Positions 8,900 through 16,687 of a stretch of 64,000 bases of DNA are shown here, in pieces; the stretch's first letter is position 1, and the number at the start of each line of letters is the position of its first letter. The stretch spans positions 124,001 to 188,000 of the forward strand of contig DATIXG010000072.1 in assembly GCA_035518815.1 (NCBI GenBank). The letters are read 5' to 3'. The DNA comes from AG25 sp035518815 (GTDB lineage: Bacteria > Gemmatimonadota > Gemmatimonadetes > Gemmatimonadales > GWC2-71-9). The notes beneath the pieces are model-generated. The model did no database searches and was not told where the DNA came from. It saw nothing but the letters and a program-made list of their open reading frames with translations. The translations under genes and the position numbers were made by a program.

Positions 8900-9810
8900 A
8901 GCGGCTCGGCGTGATCGGCTCGATGGTCTGGGACACAATCTACGATCGCGACCCCGCACAGCGTGCGGTCGAGGAGTGGGGGGGGATCTCCTACTCGCTC
9001 GCGGCCCTGGATGCGACGCTGAGCCCTGAGTGGCAGATCGTCCCCCTCGTAAAGGTTGGGCGCGATCTCGCGGCGCAAGCCGGACAATTCCTCGGCGGGC
9101 TGCAGCACGTGGCCCCCCGCGCGCGATTCGCGGAAGTTCCGGCGGCCAACAATCGCGTCACGCTCCGATATGCCGATGGCGAGCGCCGCTGCGAGCAGAT
9201 GACCGGAGGTGTCCCCCCCTGGACCTGGCCCGAGCTCGGGCCGATGGTGCGCGACCTCGACGCGATCTACGTCAACTTCATCTCCGGATACGAGCTGGAC
9301 CTCGAGACCGCTCGGTTCCTGCGCCAGGGTTTTGATCGGTTCCTGTATGCGGACCTGCACAGCCTCTTTCTCGGAAAGGAGTCCGACGGCACGCGGGTGC
9401 CGCGGCCGCTGCCCGACCCGCCCGCATGGTTCGGGTGCTTCGACGTCGTCCAGCTCAACGAGGACGAGCTCGCGCAGCTGGGCCCGGACCCGCTCGTGGT
9501 CGCGGCGGCTGCGCTGGCGCAGGGCTGCCAGACCCTGATCGTGACGCTCGGCGCCAGAGGTGCCGCCTACTTCACCGGTCGCCCGGTCCGCACCGCCCGC
9601 GTTCCGGTAGAGGCAGCAGCGCCGGCCACGGGGGGAGATCCGACAGGGTGCGGGGACGTCTTCGGAGCGTCCGTAGTGGCGGCATTGATCTCGGGAGCCG
9701 GACTGGACGAGGCCCTGCGTCTCGGCACGCGGATGGGGGCGCGCAACGTGACGTACCGCGGCGCCAGCGGGTTGCGCGACCACCTGCTCGGCCGTCTTAC
9801 GACGGTATGA
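8896..9810 (+). CDS. PfkB-family carbohydrate kinase
   Basis: This 304-residue protein has the PfkB family C-terminal signature GDPTGCGDVFGASVVAAL (catalytic Asp in GCGD) and a Gly-rich N-terminal region (GVIGSMVWDTI, WGGISYSLAALD). The usual DTTGAGD is DPTGCGD here, a variant that keeps the catalytic Asp and anion-hole Gly. Substrates in this family include ribose, adenosine, fructose phosphates and heptose phosphate. The neighbouring glycosyltransferase makes a sugar-phosphate role attractive, but the binding loop does not identify it. It starts by ATGA overlap with the ROK gene and ends by ATGA overlap with the next gene. Confidence 0.85.
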   Translation: MKRLGVIGSMVWDTIYDRDPAQRAVEEWGGISYSLAALDATLSPEWQIVPLVKVGRDLAAQAGQFLGGLQHVAPRARFAEVPAANNRVTLRYADGERRCEQMTGGVPPWTWPELGPMVRDLDAIYVNFISGYELDLETARFLRQGFDRFLYADLHSLFLGKESDGTRVPRPLPDPPAWFGCFDVVQLNEDELAQLGPDPLVVAAAALAQGCQTLIVTLGARGAAYFTGRPVRTARVPVEAAAPATGGDPTGCGDVFGASVVAALISGAGLDEALRLGTRMGARNVTYRGASGLRDHLLGRLTTV

Positions 9811-10718
9811 CGCGGCTGGTCGAGGTGCCGTCCCAGCTCGACGACCGCTCGTTCGAGACCTTCACCAGCTCGTTCGCCGCGGCCGCGCAGAACGGCGAGC
9901 GGCTGTTATTCGACGCGCACGCGGCGGAGTGGGCGTCGCCCTACGGCCTCGTGGGCCTCCTCGTGGCCGGGCAGGCCGCGCGCCAGCGGAGCGGCCGCAG
10001 CGAGCCCCCGCTCCTCACGGCGCCGACGCATGCCGAGGTGTCGAGCTACTGGGCGCGGGCCGGTTTCTTCCGCGAGGCCGCTGATCTCTTCGAGATTCAC
10101 GGCCGCGTGCCCAAAGCCAAGCCGGCGGAGGAGAGCGACGTCCTCCTCGCGGTGACGCCGGTCCGCGCGGCCGAGGACGTTCACGAAGTGGTGAGCCGGA
10201 TCCAGCAACGCGCGTCCGCGATCCTCGCATCGGAGCTGCAGCTCGACCCCAAGGCGACGATGGGGTTCGCTATGGCGCTTTCGGAAGCGTGTCAGAATAT
10301 TGTAGAGCACGCCGGAGTCGGTGGCTGGGTTGCGGTGCAGAGCTACCACTGGCGGCGCACGCTCGCGCGGCGAGTGGTCGTGATTGCGGTCGGGGACGCG
10401 GGGATCGGGTTCCGTCAATCGCTCGAAGCAACGCAGGCGCGCCGATTCGGCGAGCGATGGAGCGACGCGGCGGCCCTGGAAGCAGCGCTGATTCAGGGCG
10501 TCAGCCGGTTTCGCGACCCAGGGCGCGGCCAGGGGTTGGCCGGCATCCGGCGCTACCTGGCCCGGTGGGACGGGAAAATCGCGATCCGCAGCGGGACCGC
10601 CCGTATTGCGATTGTGCCGAGCTGGGACGACGACGTCCCCCTGCGCGAGGGGTTGCCCAATTTTCCGGGGGCGCAGGTGCTCATCATCATTCCGGAGCAG
10701 GGGTCCGCGAAGCGGTGA
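9807..10718 (+). CDS. STAS-like plus histidine-kinase-type ATPase protein (anti-sigma switch type)
   Basis: The start at 9807 overlaps the PfkB stop as ATGA. The first 90 residues have a STAS-like layout around LLFDAHAAEWASPYGLVGLLVA. The C-terminal half is a GHKL ATPase of the anti-sigma factor class: N-box MALSEACQNIVEHA, G1-like GDAGIGF and G2-like RGQGLAGIRR. Proteins of this class bind and phosphorylate STAS partners or sequester a sigma factor. The next gene encodes a separate STAS-like protein, so the two look like a kinase and antagonist pair. It has no membrane segment and no receiver. The target sigma factor or process is not in the window. Confidence 0.75.
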   Translation: MTRLVEVPSQLDDRSFETFTSSFAAAAQNGERLLFDAHAAEWASPYGLVGLLVAGQAARQRSGRSEPPLLTAPTHAEVSSYWARAGFFREAADLFEIHGRVPKAKPAEESDVLLAVTPVRAAEDVHEVVSRIQQRASAILASELQLDPKATMGFAMALSEACQNIVEHAGVGGWVAVQSYHWRRTLARRVVVIAVGDAGIGFRQSLEATQARRFGERWSDAAALEAALIQGVSRFRDPGRGQGLAGIRRYLARWDGKIAIRSGTARIAIVPSWDDDVPLREGLPNFPGAQVLIIIPEQGSAKR

Positions 10719-11155
10719 TCCACAATATCGATCTCCAGACGGTGATGCAGGAGTCGGCGTCGCCGGTGTACATGGACCTCGTCACGCGACCCACGGGTCG
10801 CGTGGTGCGGGAGCGGATCGAGCGCGCGTTCGACGCCACGGGCGGCCCGACCGTCGCGCGGATGGACTTCCGCGGCGTCGGGTGCATGGATTACTCGTGC
10901 GCCGACGAGATCGTGGCGCGCCTGCTGCGCGAGCGCCCTGCCGTACTGCTGCTCGTGGGACTCACCGACGGCCACCGGGAAGCGATCGAGCCGGTGTTGA
11001 TCGGGCACAGGCTCGCCGTCCTGGTCGTCCAGGTCGACGGGACCCTCGACGGCCTGGGGACGCCGGAGGTCGCCGACGAGCTGCTCGAGCAGCTCGTGAC
11101 GCGCGGCCTCGCCGATCGCCTCCCGGGAGGCATGGTCGCCCTCACCGCGCCGTGA
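10715..11155 (+). CDS. STAS-like (DUF4325-type) partner protein
   Basis: This 146-residue protein begins at GTG 10715, sharing GTGA with the previous stop. Its core, RMDFRGVGCMDYSCADEIVARLL followed by LLLVGL, matches the STAS-like fold in which a Ser in the middle loop is the phosphorylation site of anti-sigma antagonists. Here the candidate is the Ser of DYSCAD. The C-terminal 50 residues (LDGLGTPEVADELLEQLV and on) form an added helical part. Together with the upstream ATPase it suggests a partner-switching module, which in other bacteria controls stress sigma factors or envelope enzymes. What it controls here is not visible. It is followed after seven bases by the PLP enzyme. Confidence 0.65.
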   Translation: MIHNIDLQTVMQESASPVYMDLVTRPTGRVVRERIERAFDATGGPTVARMDFRGVGCMDYSCADEIVARLLRERPAVLLLVGLTDGHREAIEPVLIGHRLAVLVVQVDGTLDGLGTPEVADELLEQLVTRGLADRLPGGMVALTAP

Positions 11156-11162
11156 GCCGGGC

Positions 11163-12317
11163 GTGAAGCGGCGGCCCCTCGGCCTCTCGACCCGCGCCAT
11201 CCATGGCGAGCTCCGGACGCGCGCCGACTGGACGCCCGTCGCGACGCCGCTGAATCAGAGCAGCACATTCACGAATCCCGTGGGTTCGAGCGCCGAAGTC
11301 CTCTACACCCGCTACGGCAACAATCCCAACCAGCTCGCGATCGCGCAGCGGCTCGCCCTGCTCGAAGGCGCGGAAGCCGCCATCTTCGTGGCGAGCGGCA
11401 TGGGGGCGATCGCCCTCGCCCATCTCGCCGTCCTGCGTCCCGGCGACCATCTCGTCTCGAGCAAGCTGATCTACGGCGGGGTGCGCCGTCTGTTCACCGA
11501 GGAATTCGGTCGCCTTGGCATCGAAGTCAGCTTCGTGAACCCCCTCGAGTCCCGCGACTGGAAGCGCGCGATGCGCAAGACGACGCGGGCCGTGTTCGTG
11601 GAGACGCCGACCAATCCCCTGATCCGCGTGGTGGACCTGGAGCCGATCGCCACCCTGTGCCAGACCGAGGGGTTGGCGCTCATCGTGGATTCGACGTTCG
11701 GGACACCGATCAACTTCCGGCCGCTCGAGCACGGCGCCGACGTGGTGGTGCACAGCGCCACCAAGTACCTGAACGGCCACACGGACGTGATCGCGGGCGC
11801 GGTCGCGGGCGCGGAGTCGGTGGTCGAGGAAGTGCGCCGCCTCATGCAGGTCTGGGGGCAGGCGCTCGACCCGATGGCCGCCTGGCTCATCGAGCGCGGC
11901 ATGAAGACGCTGGCGGTCCGGGTGGAGCGGCAGAATGCCACGGGCGCGGCGGTCGCTGAGTGGTGCAGCAAGCAGCCGGCGTTCGCGGCCGTGCACTACC
12001 CTGGCCTGCCGTCGCACCCGGACCACGAGACGGCCAAGCGGCTGTTGAAGGGCTTTGGGGGTATGCTGGGCGTGGAGCTCAAGGACGCCGGCGCGGCCGA
12101 GCGATTTCTGCGGGCGCTCAGGCTGGCGATCCACGCACCCAGCCTGGGCGGTGTAGAAACGCTCGTGTCGGAGCCCCGGCTCACCTCCCACGCGGGGCTG
12201 ACACCGGCGGAGCGGGCACAGGCTGGCATTCCGGACGGCTTCCTGAGATTTTCCCTCGGACTGGAGGACGCCGACGACCTCATCGCCGACTTCGCCCAAG
12301 CCCTGGCGCAGCTGTAG
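11163..12317 (+). CDS. Cys/Met metabolism PLP-dependent enzyme (cystathionine/methionine gamma-lyase class)
   Basis: This 384-residue protein with a GTG start has the family signature around the PLP lysine, VVVHSATKYLNGHTDV (Lys near 201), the YTRYGNNPNQ phosphate-site motif, the substrate-stacking YGG after LIYG, and the C-terminal ...SLGGVETLVSEP. This fold includes cystathionine gamma-synthase, cystathionine beta- and gamma-lyase, O-acetylhomoserine sulfhydrylase and methionine gamma-lyase, which differ by few residues, so a precise reaction cannot be assigned. Its stop codon directly abuts the ftsE GTG. A link to division is not known, so the placement probably reflects operon growth. Confidence 0.85.
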   Translation: MKRRPLGLSTRAIHGELRTRADWTPVATPLNQSSTFTNPVGSSAEVLYTRYGNNPNQLAIAQRLALLEGAEAAIFVASGMGAIALAHLAVLRPGDHLVSSKLIYGGVRRLFTEEFGRLGIEVSFVNPLESRDWKRAMRKTTRAVFVETPTNPLIRVVDLEPIATLCQTEGLALIVDSTFGTPINFRPLEHGADVVVHSATKYLNGHTDVIAGAVAGAESVVEEVRRLMQVWGQALDPMAAWLIERGMKTLAVRVERQNATGAAVAEWCSKQPAFAAVHYPGLPSHPDHETAKRLLKGFGGMLGVELKDAGAAERFLRALRLAIHAPSLGGVETLVSEPRLTSHAGLTPAERAQAGIPDGFLRFSLGLEDADDLIADFAQALAQL

Positions 12318-13013
12318 GTGATCAAACTCACCAACGTCTTCAAGGCCTTCCCCAAGGGAGGCCTGGCCCTGAAGGACGTTTCCTTTCACATCGCCAAGGG
12401 CGAGTTTGCCTTCCTCACCGGCCACTCCGGCGCGGGCAAGTCCACGGTATTGCGCCTGGTCTACGCGGAGGAGCCCGTGACGAGCGGTGAAGTACGCGTC
12501 GCGGGGTTCAACGTCCAGCAGATCTCGCGACGGGACGTTCCGAAGCTGCGCCGCCGGCTGGGGATCGTGTTTCAGGACTTCCGCCTCCTCGAAGATCGCA
12601 CCGCCGAGGAGAACGTTGCGTTCGCGCTCGAGGTGACCGGCGCCCGCCGCGCGACCATTCCGGCGCGCGTCACGCGTGTGCTCACCCAGGTCGGCCTTGC
12701 GGTAAAGGCGAAGGCCTATCCCCGGGAGCTGTCCGGGGGCGAGCAGCAGCGCGTCGCGATCGCGCGAGCGCTCGTGAACGAGCCGACGGTGCTGCTCGCC
12801 GACGAGCCCACCGGCAACCTCGATGAGCGCGCCACGCGCGGCGTGTTCCAGCTACTGCGCGACATCAACGCGAGCGGGACCGCCGTCGTGATGGCGACGC
12901 ACGATCTGGACCTGGTGCGGCAGGCGCCGTATCGCGTGATCGAGCTACAGGAAGGCGCGCTCGTGTACGACTCCGGCGTGGACGAGCCCCGCGACCAGGC
13001 GGCCACCACATGA
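12318..13013 (+). CDS. ftsE: Cell division ATP-binding protein FtsE
   Basis: This is a 231-residue ABC ATPase with FtsE character: P-loop GHSGAGKST (35-43), Q-loop VFQDFRLLEDRTAEENVAF, signature LSGGEQQRVAIARAL, Walker B VLLADEPTGNLD and the H-loop MATHD. The LLEDRT segment and the short length are typical of FtsE rather than LolD. It starts at GTG, zero bases after the PLP gene, and overlaps ftsX by four bases (ATGA). FtsE drives FtsX conformational change to activate periplasmic amidases at the septum. Confidence 0.95.
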   Translation: MIKLTNVFKAFPKGGLALKDVSFHIAKGEFAFLTGHSGAGKSTVLRLVYAEEPVTSGEVRVAGFNVQQISRRDVPKLRRRLGIVFQDFRLLEDRTAEENVAFALEVTGARRATIPARVTRVLTQVGLAVKAKAYPRELSGGEQQRVAIARALVNEPTVLLADEPTGNLDERATRGVFQLLRDINASGTAVVMATHDLDLVRQAPYRVIELQEGALVYDSGVDEPRDQAATT

Positions 13014-13867
13014 GCCTCGTGTTCCGGGAGGCCCTGCTGGCGTTCCGCCGAGCGCCGCTCCTGTCGGCGCTCTCGGTGACGACGATCGCGTTCTCCCTGT
13101 TCGTGGTCGGGCTGTTCGGGCTCGTGGCCGTGAACCTCGAGCAGGCGCTGCGGCAGGTGGCCGAGCGCGTCGAGATCGTCGCCTACCTGCTCCCGGGCAC
13201 GCCGGTCGAGACGGTGACGATGGCCGTGAGCGACATCGCGACCTTCCCCGAAGTGCAATCGGCGACGTACGTAAGCGAGGACGAGGCGCTCACCCGGGCC
13301 CGCACGGAGCTCGTCGAGTTCCGGGACGTGCTGCGCGAGCTCGAGCGCAACCCCCTGCCGGCGTCGATCGAGCTGAAGCTCAAGCCCGGGTTCCGGGACG
13401 CGGAGCACGTGAACGACGTGGCGGAGCGGCTCAAGGGGTTCGGGTTCGTCGACGACGTGCGGTTCGGGCGCGATTGGGTGGAGAAGCTGGATCGCCTGCA
13501 TCAGATCGCGGCCGCCGTTGGTCTCGTCGTCGGCGCGGCGTTCGCCGTTGTCGCGATCATCATCATCGGCACCACGATTCGCATGGCCGTGCTGCAGCGC
13601 AGCCGCGAGATCGCGATCATGCGCCTCGTGGGTGCGACCGACGGCTTCATTCGCAGCCCGTTCCTCGTGCAGGGCGCGATCAAGGGGATGCTGGGCGGGC
13701 TGGTCGCGATCGCCCTCTCCTACGCGGCGTACGCCCTGATCAACCGGTGGCTGATTCAGGCGTCGTTCTTCTCGCACCAGCAGGCGCTCGGGATCGTCGG
13801 CTTCGGAACGCTCATCGGACTCCTCGGCAGCGCGACGTCGGTCGGCCGGCACCTGCGCCGAGTGTGA
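13010..13867 (+). CDS. ftsX: Cell division membrane protein FtsX
   Basis: This 285-residue protein has an N-terminal membrane segment (residues about 20-43), a periplasmic extracellular loop of about 115 residues with the PEVQSATYVS and FRDVLRELERNPLPASIE stretches common in FtsX, and three further C-terminal membrane segments around 165-190, 220-240 and 255-275. It is coupled to ftsE upstream and followed by the EnvC-like factor, the canonical FtsEX-EnvC logic in which the periplasmic loop recruits the amidase activator. Confidence 0.93.
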   Translation: MSLVFREALLAFRRAPLLSALSVTTIAFSLFVVGLFGLVAVNLEQALRQVAERVEIVAYLLPGTPVETVTMAVSDIATFPEVQSATYVSEDEALTRARTELVEFRDVLRELERNPLPASIELKLKPGFRDAEHVNDVAERLKGFGFVDDVRFGRDWVEKLDRLHQIAAAVGLVVGAAFAVVAIIIIGTTIRMAVLQRSREIAIMRLVGATDGFIRSPFLVQGAIKGMLGGLVAIALSYAAYALINRWLIQASFFSHQQALGIVGFGTLIGLLGSATSVGRHLRRV

Positions 13868-13870
13868 AGA

Positions 13871-13899
13871 GGGGACGGGGAACCGGGGACGGGGGACGG
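13871..13899 (+). repeat. Imperfect heptamer-type GGGGAC repeat between ftsX and the EnvC-like gene
   Basis: GGGGAC units begin at 13871, 13885 and 13892, with a GGGGAAC variant at 13877, so the register is close to seven bases. A similar GGGGAC pair sits near 47720. The repeat lies where the EnvC-like gene could start early (GTG 13864), and would add a low-complexity Gly/Arg leader. Confidence 0.5.
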
Positions 13900-15093
13900 G
13901 TGCTGCTGCGCGCGGCAATCGTCGCGGCCCTCACCCTTCCCTCGTCCCTCGTCCCCCTTCTCGCCCAGCGCCCCCAACCCCTCGAGCAGCAGCTCCAGGA
14001 CAACCAGCGTCGCCTCGAAGACATCCGGCGTACGCGCTCCGAAGTCGAGCGCGAGCTCGAGCAGCTGCGCACCCAGGCGCACTCGCTCGCCGACGAGCTG
14101 TCCAACATCGAGCGGCAGAAGGAGACGACCAACCGGATCGTCAATGAGCTGGACCGCCAGATCAATGGCCTCACGACGCAGATCGAGCACACCACCGTCG
14201 ACCTGGTCCTCGCCGAGGATGCGCTCGCCGAGAAGCGCGCGGTGCTCGAACGACGGATCGTCGACATCTCGAAACGCGGCCCCCTGTTCTCCTACCAGGT
14301 CCTGCTCGCCGCCGAGAGCTTCGGCGACCTGTTGTCGCGCTACAAGTACCTCTATCTCGTGAGCCGGCAGGACCGGCTCCTCGCCAACGACATGTTCAAG
14401 CTGCGCGACCGTATCGCCAGCGAGCGGCAAGGACTCGTCGCCGCCCGCGATCAGCTGGCGCACCGCAAATCGGAGCGCACGGAAGAGCTGCAGCGGTACG
14501 AGCGCCTCGAGCGGGAGCGCGAGGCGAGCCTGCGCGAGACCCGGCGGAGCTCGCGCGCCGCGGAGCTGCGCCTGTCGGAGCTCGAGCGGAATGAACACAT
14601 GCTCAATGACCGTATCGCCGCCCTCGAGCGCGCACGGCGCGAGGCCGAAGCCCGCGGCGCCACCGCCGGCGCCGGGTCGATCACGCCGGCCGATCTCGGC
14701 CGGCTGGACTGGCCGCTCCAGGGCCGCATTGTCTATCAATTCGGCACGGCCACGGGCCCCAACAATACGCGCATTCCGTGGCACGGCGTCGGCATCGCGG
14801 CGCCGGTCGGCACGCCCGTTCGGGCCGTCGAGAGCGGCGTCGTGAGCCTCGCGGGACCGCTCGGCACGTATCTGACGTCCGTGCTGATCGACCACGGCGG
14901 CGGCTACTATACGTTCTACGGCTATCTGGCGGACGCGGCCGTCGCCAAGGGAGACAGAGTGTCGAAGGGGCAGATGATCGGGCACGTGGGCGGCACGTCG
15001 AGCGACGAGGGACCGCACCTCCATTTCGAGATTCGCGGCCAGGGAGGCATTGCGCTCGATCCGATGAACTGGCTCGCTCCGCTGCGGCGATGA
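13900..15093 (+). CDS. envC: EnvC-like murein hydrolase activator (coiled coil plus degenerate LytM domain)
   Basis: I prefer GTG 13900, which gives a clean signal peptide (LLRAAIVAALTL...). The alternative GTG 13864 overlaps the ftsX stop but adds repeat-encoded residues. About 220 residues of coiled coil (LEQQLQDNQRRLEDIRR, KETTNRIVNELDRQI) precede a C-terminal M23/LytM domain of about 110 residues. Active M23 enzymes need His and Asp in H-x-G-x-D. Here the aligned stretch is WHGVGIAAP, so His becomes Trp and Asp becomes Gly, the same loss seen in E. coli EnvC (WKGMVIGAS). The distal HLHFEIR is kept. It is therefore most likely a non-hydrolytic amidase activator recruited by FtsX. It overlaps the next gene as ATGA. 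Confidence 0.85.
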   Translation: MLLRAAIVAALTLPSSLVPLLAQRPQPLEQQLQDNQRRLEDIRRTRSEVERELEQLRTQAHSLADELSNIERQKETTNRIVNELDRQINGLTTQIEHTTVDLVLAEDALAEKRAVLERRIVDISKRGPLFSYQVLLAAESFGDLLSRYKYLYLVSRQDRLLANDMFKLRDRIASERQGLVAARDQLAHRKSERTEELQRYERLEREREASLRETRRSSRAAELRLSELERNEHMLNDRIAALERARREAEARGATAGAGSITPADLGRLDWPLQGRIVYQFGTATGPNNTRIPWHGVGIAAPVGTPVRAVESGVVSLAGPLGTYLTSVLIDHGGGYYTFYGYLADAAVAKGDRVSKGQMIGHVGGTSSDEGPHLHFEIRGQGGIALDPMNWLAPLRR

Positions 15094-15956
15094 AACGCGC
15101 GCGACTCTGTTTCGCCGCGCTGCTCGTTGCCGGGTGCGCGGGCCGTGGCGACACCGTCGAGGTGTCGGGCACGGTCGAGATCAGGGACATCCAACTCGCT
15201 CCCCTCACCTGGGGCCGGCTGGAGCGGCTCCTCAAGGACGAGGGCGATAGCGTCCACGCGGGCGACACGGTGGCCATTCTGACGCAACCCGGCCTCAATG
15301 CCGTCATCGGGCAGCGCCAGGCGCAGGCGCGGGCCGCGACTCTCCGTGTGGCGGAGGTCACGGCCGCCCAGGCCGACAGCGAGCGCGCGGCGAACGACCT
15401 GGCGCGCGGCGAGCGGCTGCTCAAACAGAACATCGTCTCTCCGCAGCAGTACGATGGGCTGCGGACGGCGGCGGCCGCCGCGGCCGCCCGTCTTGCCGCC
15501 GTGCGCGCGGCGCCGAGCGATGCCGCAGCGGCGCGTGAAGCGGTCGACGCAGCGTCCTCCGCCAGGGACGAGCTAACGCTGGTCGCGCCCGCGGACGGCC
15601 TGGTGCTCGTACGCTACGCCGATCAGGGCGAGGTGCTCGCCAGCGGCTCGCCAGTGGTCTCCATCGGTCTCGTGCGTCAGCCTTGGGTCCGCGCCTACGT
15701 GGGCGAACGCGACATCGGACGCGTGAAGGTCGGCCAGCCCGCCAACCTGCGCGTGGACGCGTACCCGGGGCAGTCGTTTCCCGGCCACATCACCGAGATC
15801 GCGTCGCGGGCTGAGTTTACCCCTCGCGTGGCGCTCACCGAGCGAGAGCGGGCGGACCTCGTGTTCGGCATCAAGATCGAGCCGAACGACGGCGATGGGG
15901 GCGGCCGGCTCAAGGCCGGGATGCCGGTTACCATCGAGCTCCGCCTCATGCCGTGA
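15090..15956 (+). CDS. HlyD-type membrane fusion lipoprotein
   Basis: This 288-residue protein has a lipobox (LLVAGC) in a short signal, then a periplasmic adaptor architecture. A first biotinyl-lipoyl half (EGDSVHAGDTVAILTQP) is followed by an Ala/Arg-rich alpha-hairpin (about 70-150), then the second half (LVAPADGLVLVRYADQGEVLASGSP) and a beta-barrel with GERDIGRVKVGQPANLRVDAYPGQSF. It most resembles the YbhG/EmrA-like adaptors that pair with YbhF-type ATPases and ABC-2 permeases, and exactly those two genes follow, each with a four-base overlap. No TolC-type outer-membrane channel is encoded here. It acts in the periplasm as the bridge of an exporter. Confidence 0.85.
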   Translation: MKRARLCFAALLVAGCAGRGDTVEVSGTVEIRDIQLAPLTWGRLERLLKDEGDSVHAGDTVAILTQPGLNAVIGQRQAQARAATLRVAEVTAAQADSERAANDLARGERLLKQNIVSPQQYDGLRTAAAAAAARLAAVRAAPSDAAAAREAVDAASSARDELTLVAPADGLVLVRYADQGEVLASGSPVVSIGLVRQPWVRAYVGERDIGRVKVGQPANLRVDAYPGQSFPGHITEIASRAEFTPRVALTERERADLVFGIKIEPNDGDGGGRLKAGMPVTIELRLMP

Positions 15957-16687
15957 CGTCCATCGCGATCGAGACCCGCGAGCTGACCCGCCGGTTTGGC
16001 CAGCTCACCGCGGTCCAAGATCTCACCCTCCGCATCGACCGCGGCGAAGTCTTCGGCCTGCTCGGCCCCAACGGCTCGGGAAAGACCACAACCATTCGGA
16101 TGTTGTGCGGCCTGCTCGAGCCCTCGAGCGGGCAAGCCATGGTTGCGGGAATCGACGTCGCCGTGGCGCCCGAGCAGGTGAAGCAGAACATCGGCTACAT
16201 GTCACAACGATTCGGACTGTACGAGGACCTCACCGTCACCGAGAACCTCGACTTCTACGCCGGCGTGTACGGACTGCGCGGGCCAGCCCGGACCGCGCGC
16301 CTCGCCGCCGTGATCGACTTCGTCGGACTCGGGGGGCGCCTTCAGCAGCTCGTGAGCGAGTTGTCGGGCGGCTGGAAGCAGCGACTCGCGCTCGCCTGCG
16401 CGCTGCTCCACGAGCCGCCCGTCCTGTTTCTCGACGAACCGACGGCCGGTGTGGACCCCGCCGCCCGCCGCACCTTCTGGAGCGCCATCTACACACTGGC
16501 CAAGCAGGGCACCACCGTGCTCGTCACCACGCACTACATGGACGAAGCAGAGCGGTGCGCGCGGCTGGCGATGATGAGCGGTGGTCGCCTCATCGCGACC
16601 GGCACGCCGGCTGAAGTGGCGGCGCAAGTGGGCGGCAAGACGCTCGAGGACGCGTTCATCATCTTGCAGGAGCGCGACGAGCGATGA
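15953..16687 (+). CDS. ABC transporter ATP-binding subunit (ABC-2 exporter, drug/lipid type)
   Basis: This 244-residue ATPase begins at GTG 15953 (GTGA overlap). It has the P-loop GPNGSGKTTT, Q-loop region YMSQRFGLYEDLTVTENL, signature LSGGWKQRLALACALLHEP, Walker B VLFLDEPTAGVDP and H-loop VTTHYMDEAERC. The SGGWKQR signature and AGVDP are typical of the CcmA/YbhF family that powers ABC-2 permeases. It works with the adaptor upstream and the permease downstream as a tripartite-type exporter of unknown cargo. Confidence 0.9.
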   Translation: MTSIAIETRELTRRFGQLTAVQDLTLRIDRGEVFGLLGPNGSGKTTTIRMLCGLLEPSSGQAMVAGIDVAVAPEQVKQNIGYMSQRFGLYEDLTVTENLDFYAGVYGLRGPARTARLAAVIDFVGLGGRLQQLVSELSGGWKQRLALACALLHEPPVLFLDEPTAGVDPAARRTFWSAIYTLAKQGTTVLVTTHYMDEAERCARLAMMSGGRLIATGTPAEVAAQVGGKTLEDAFIILQERDER

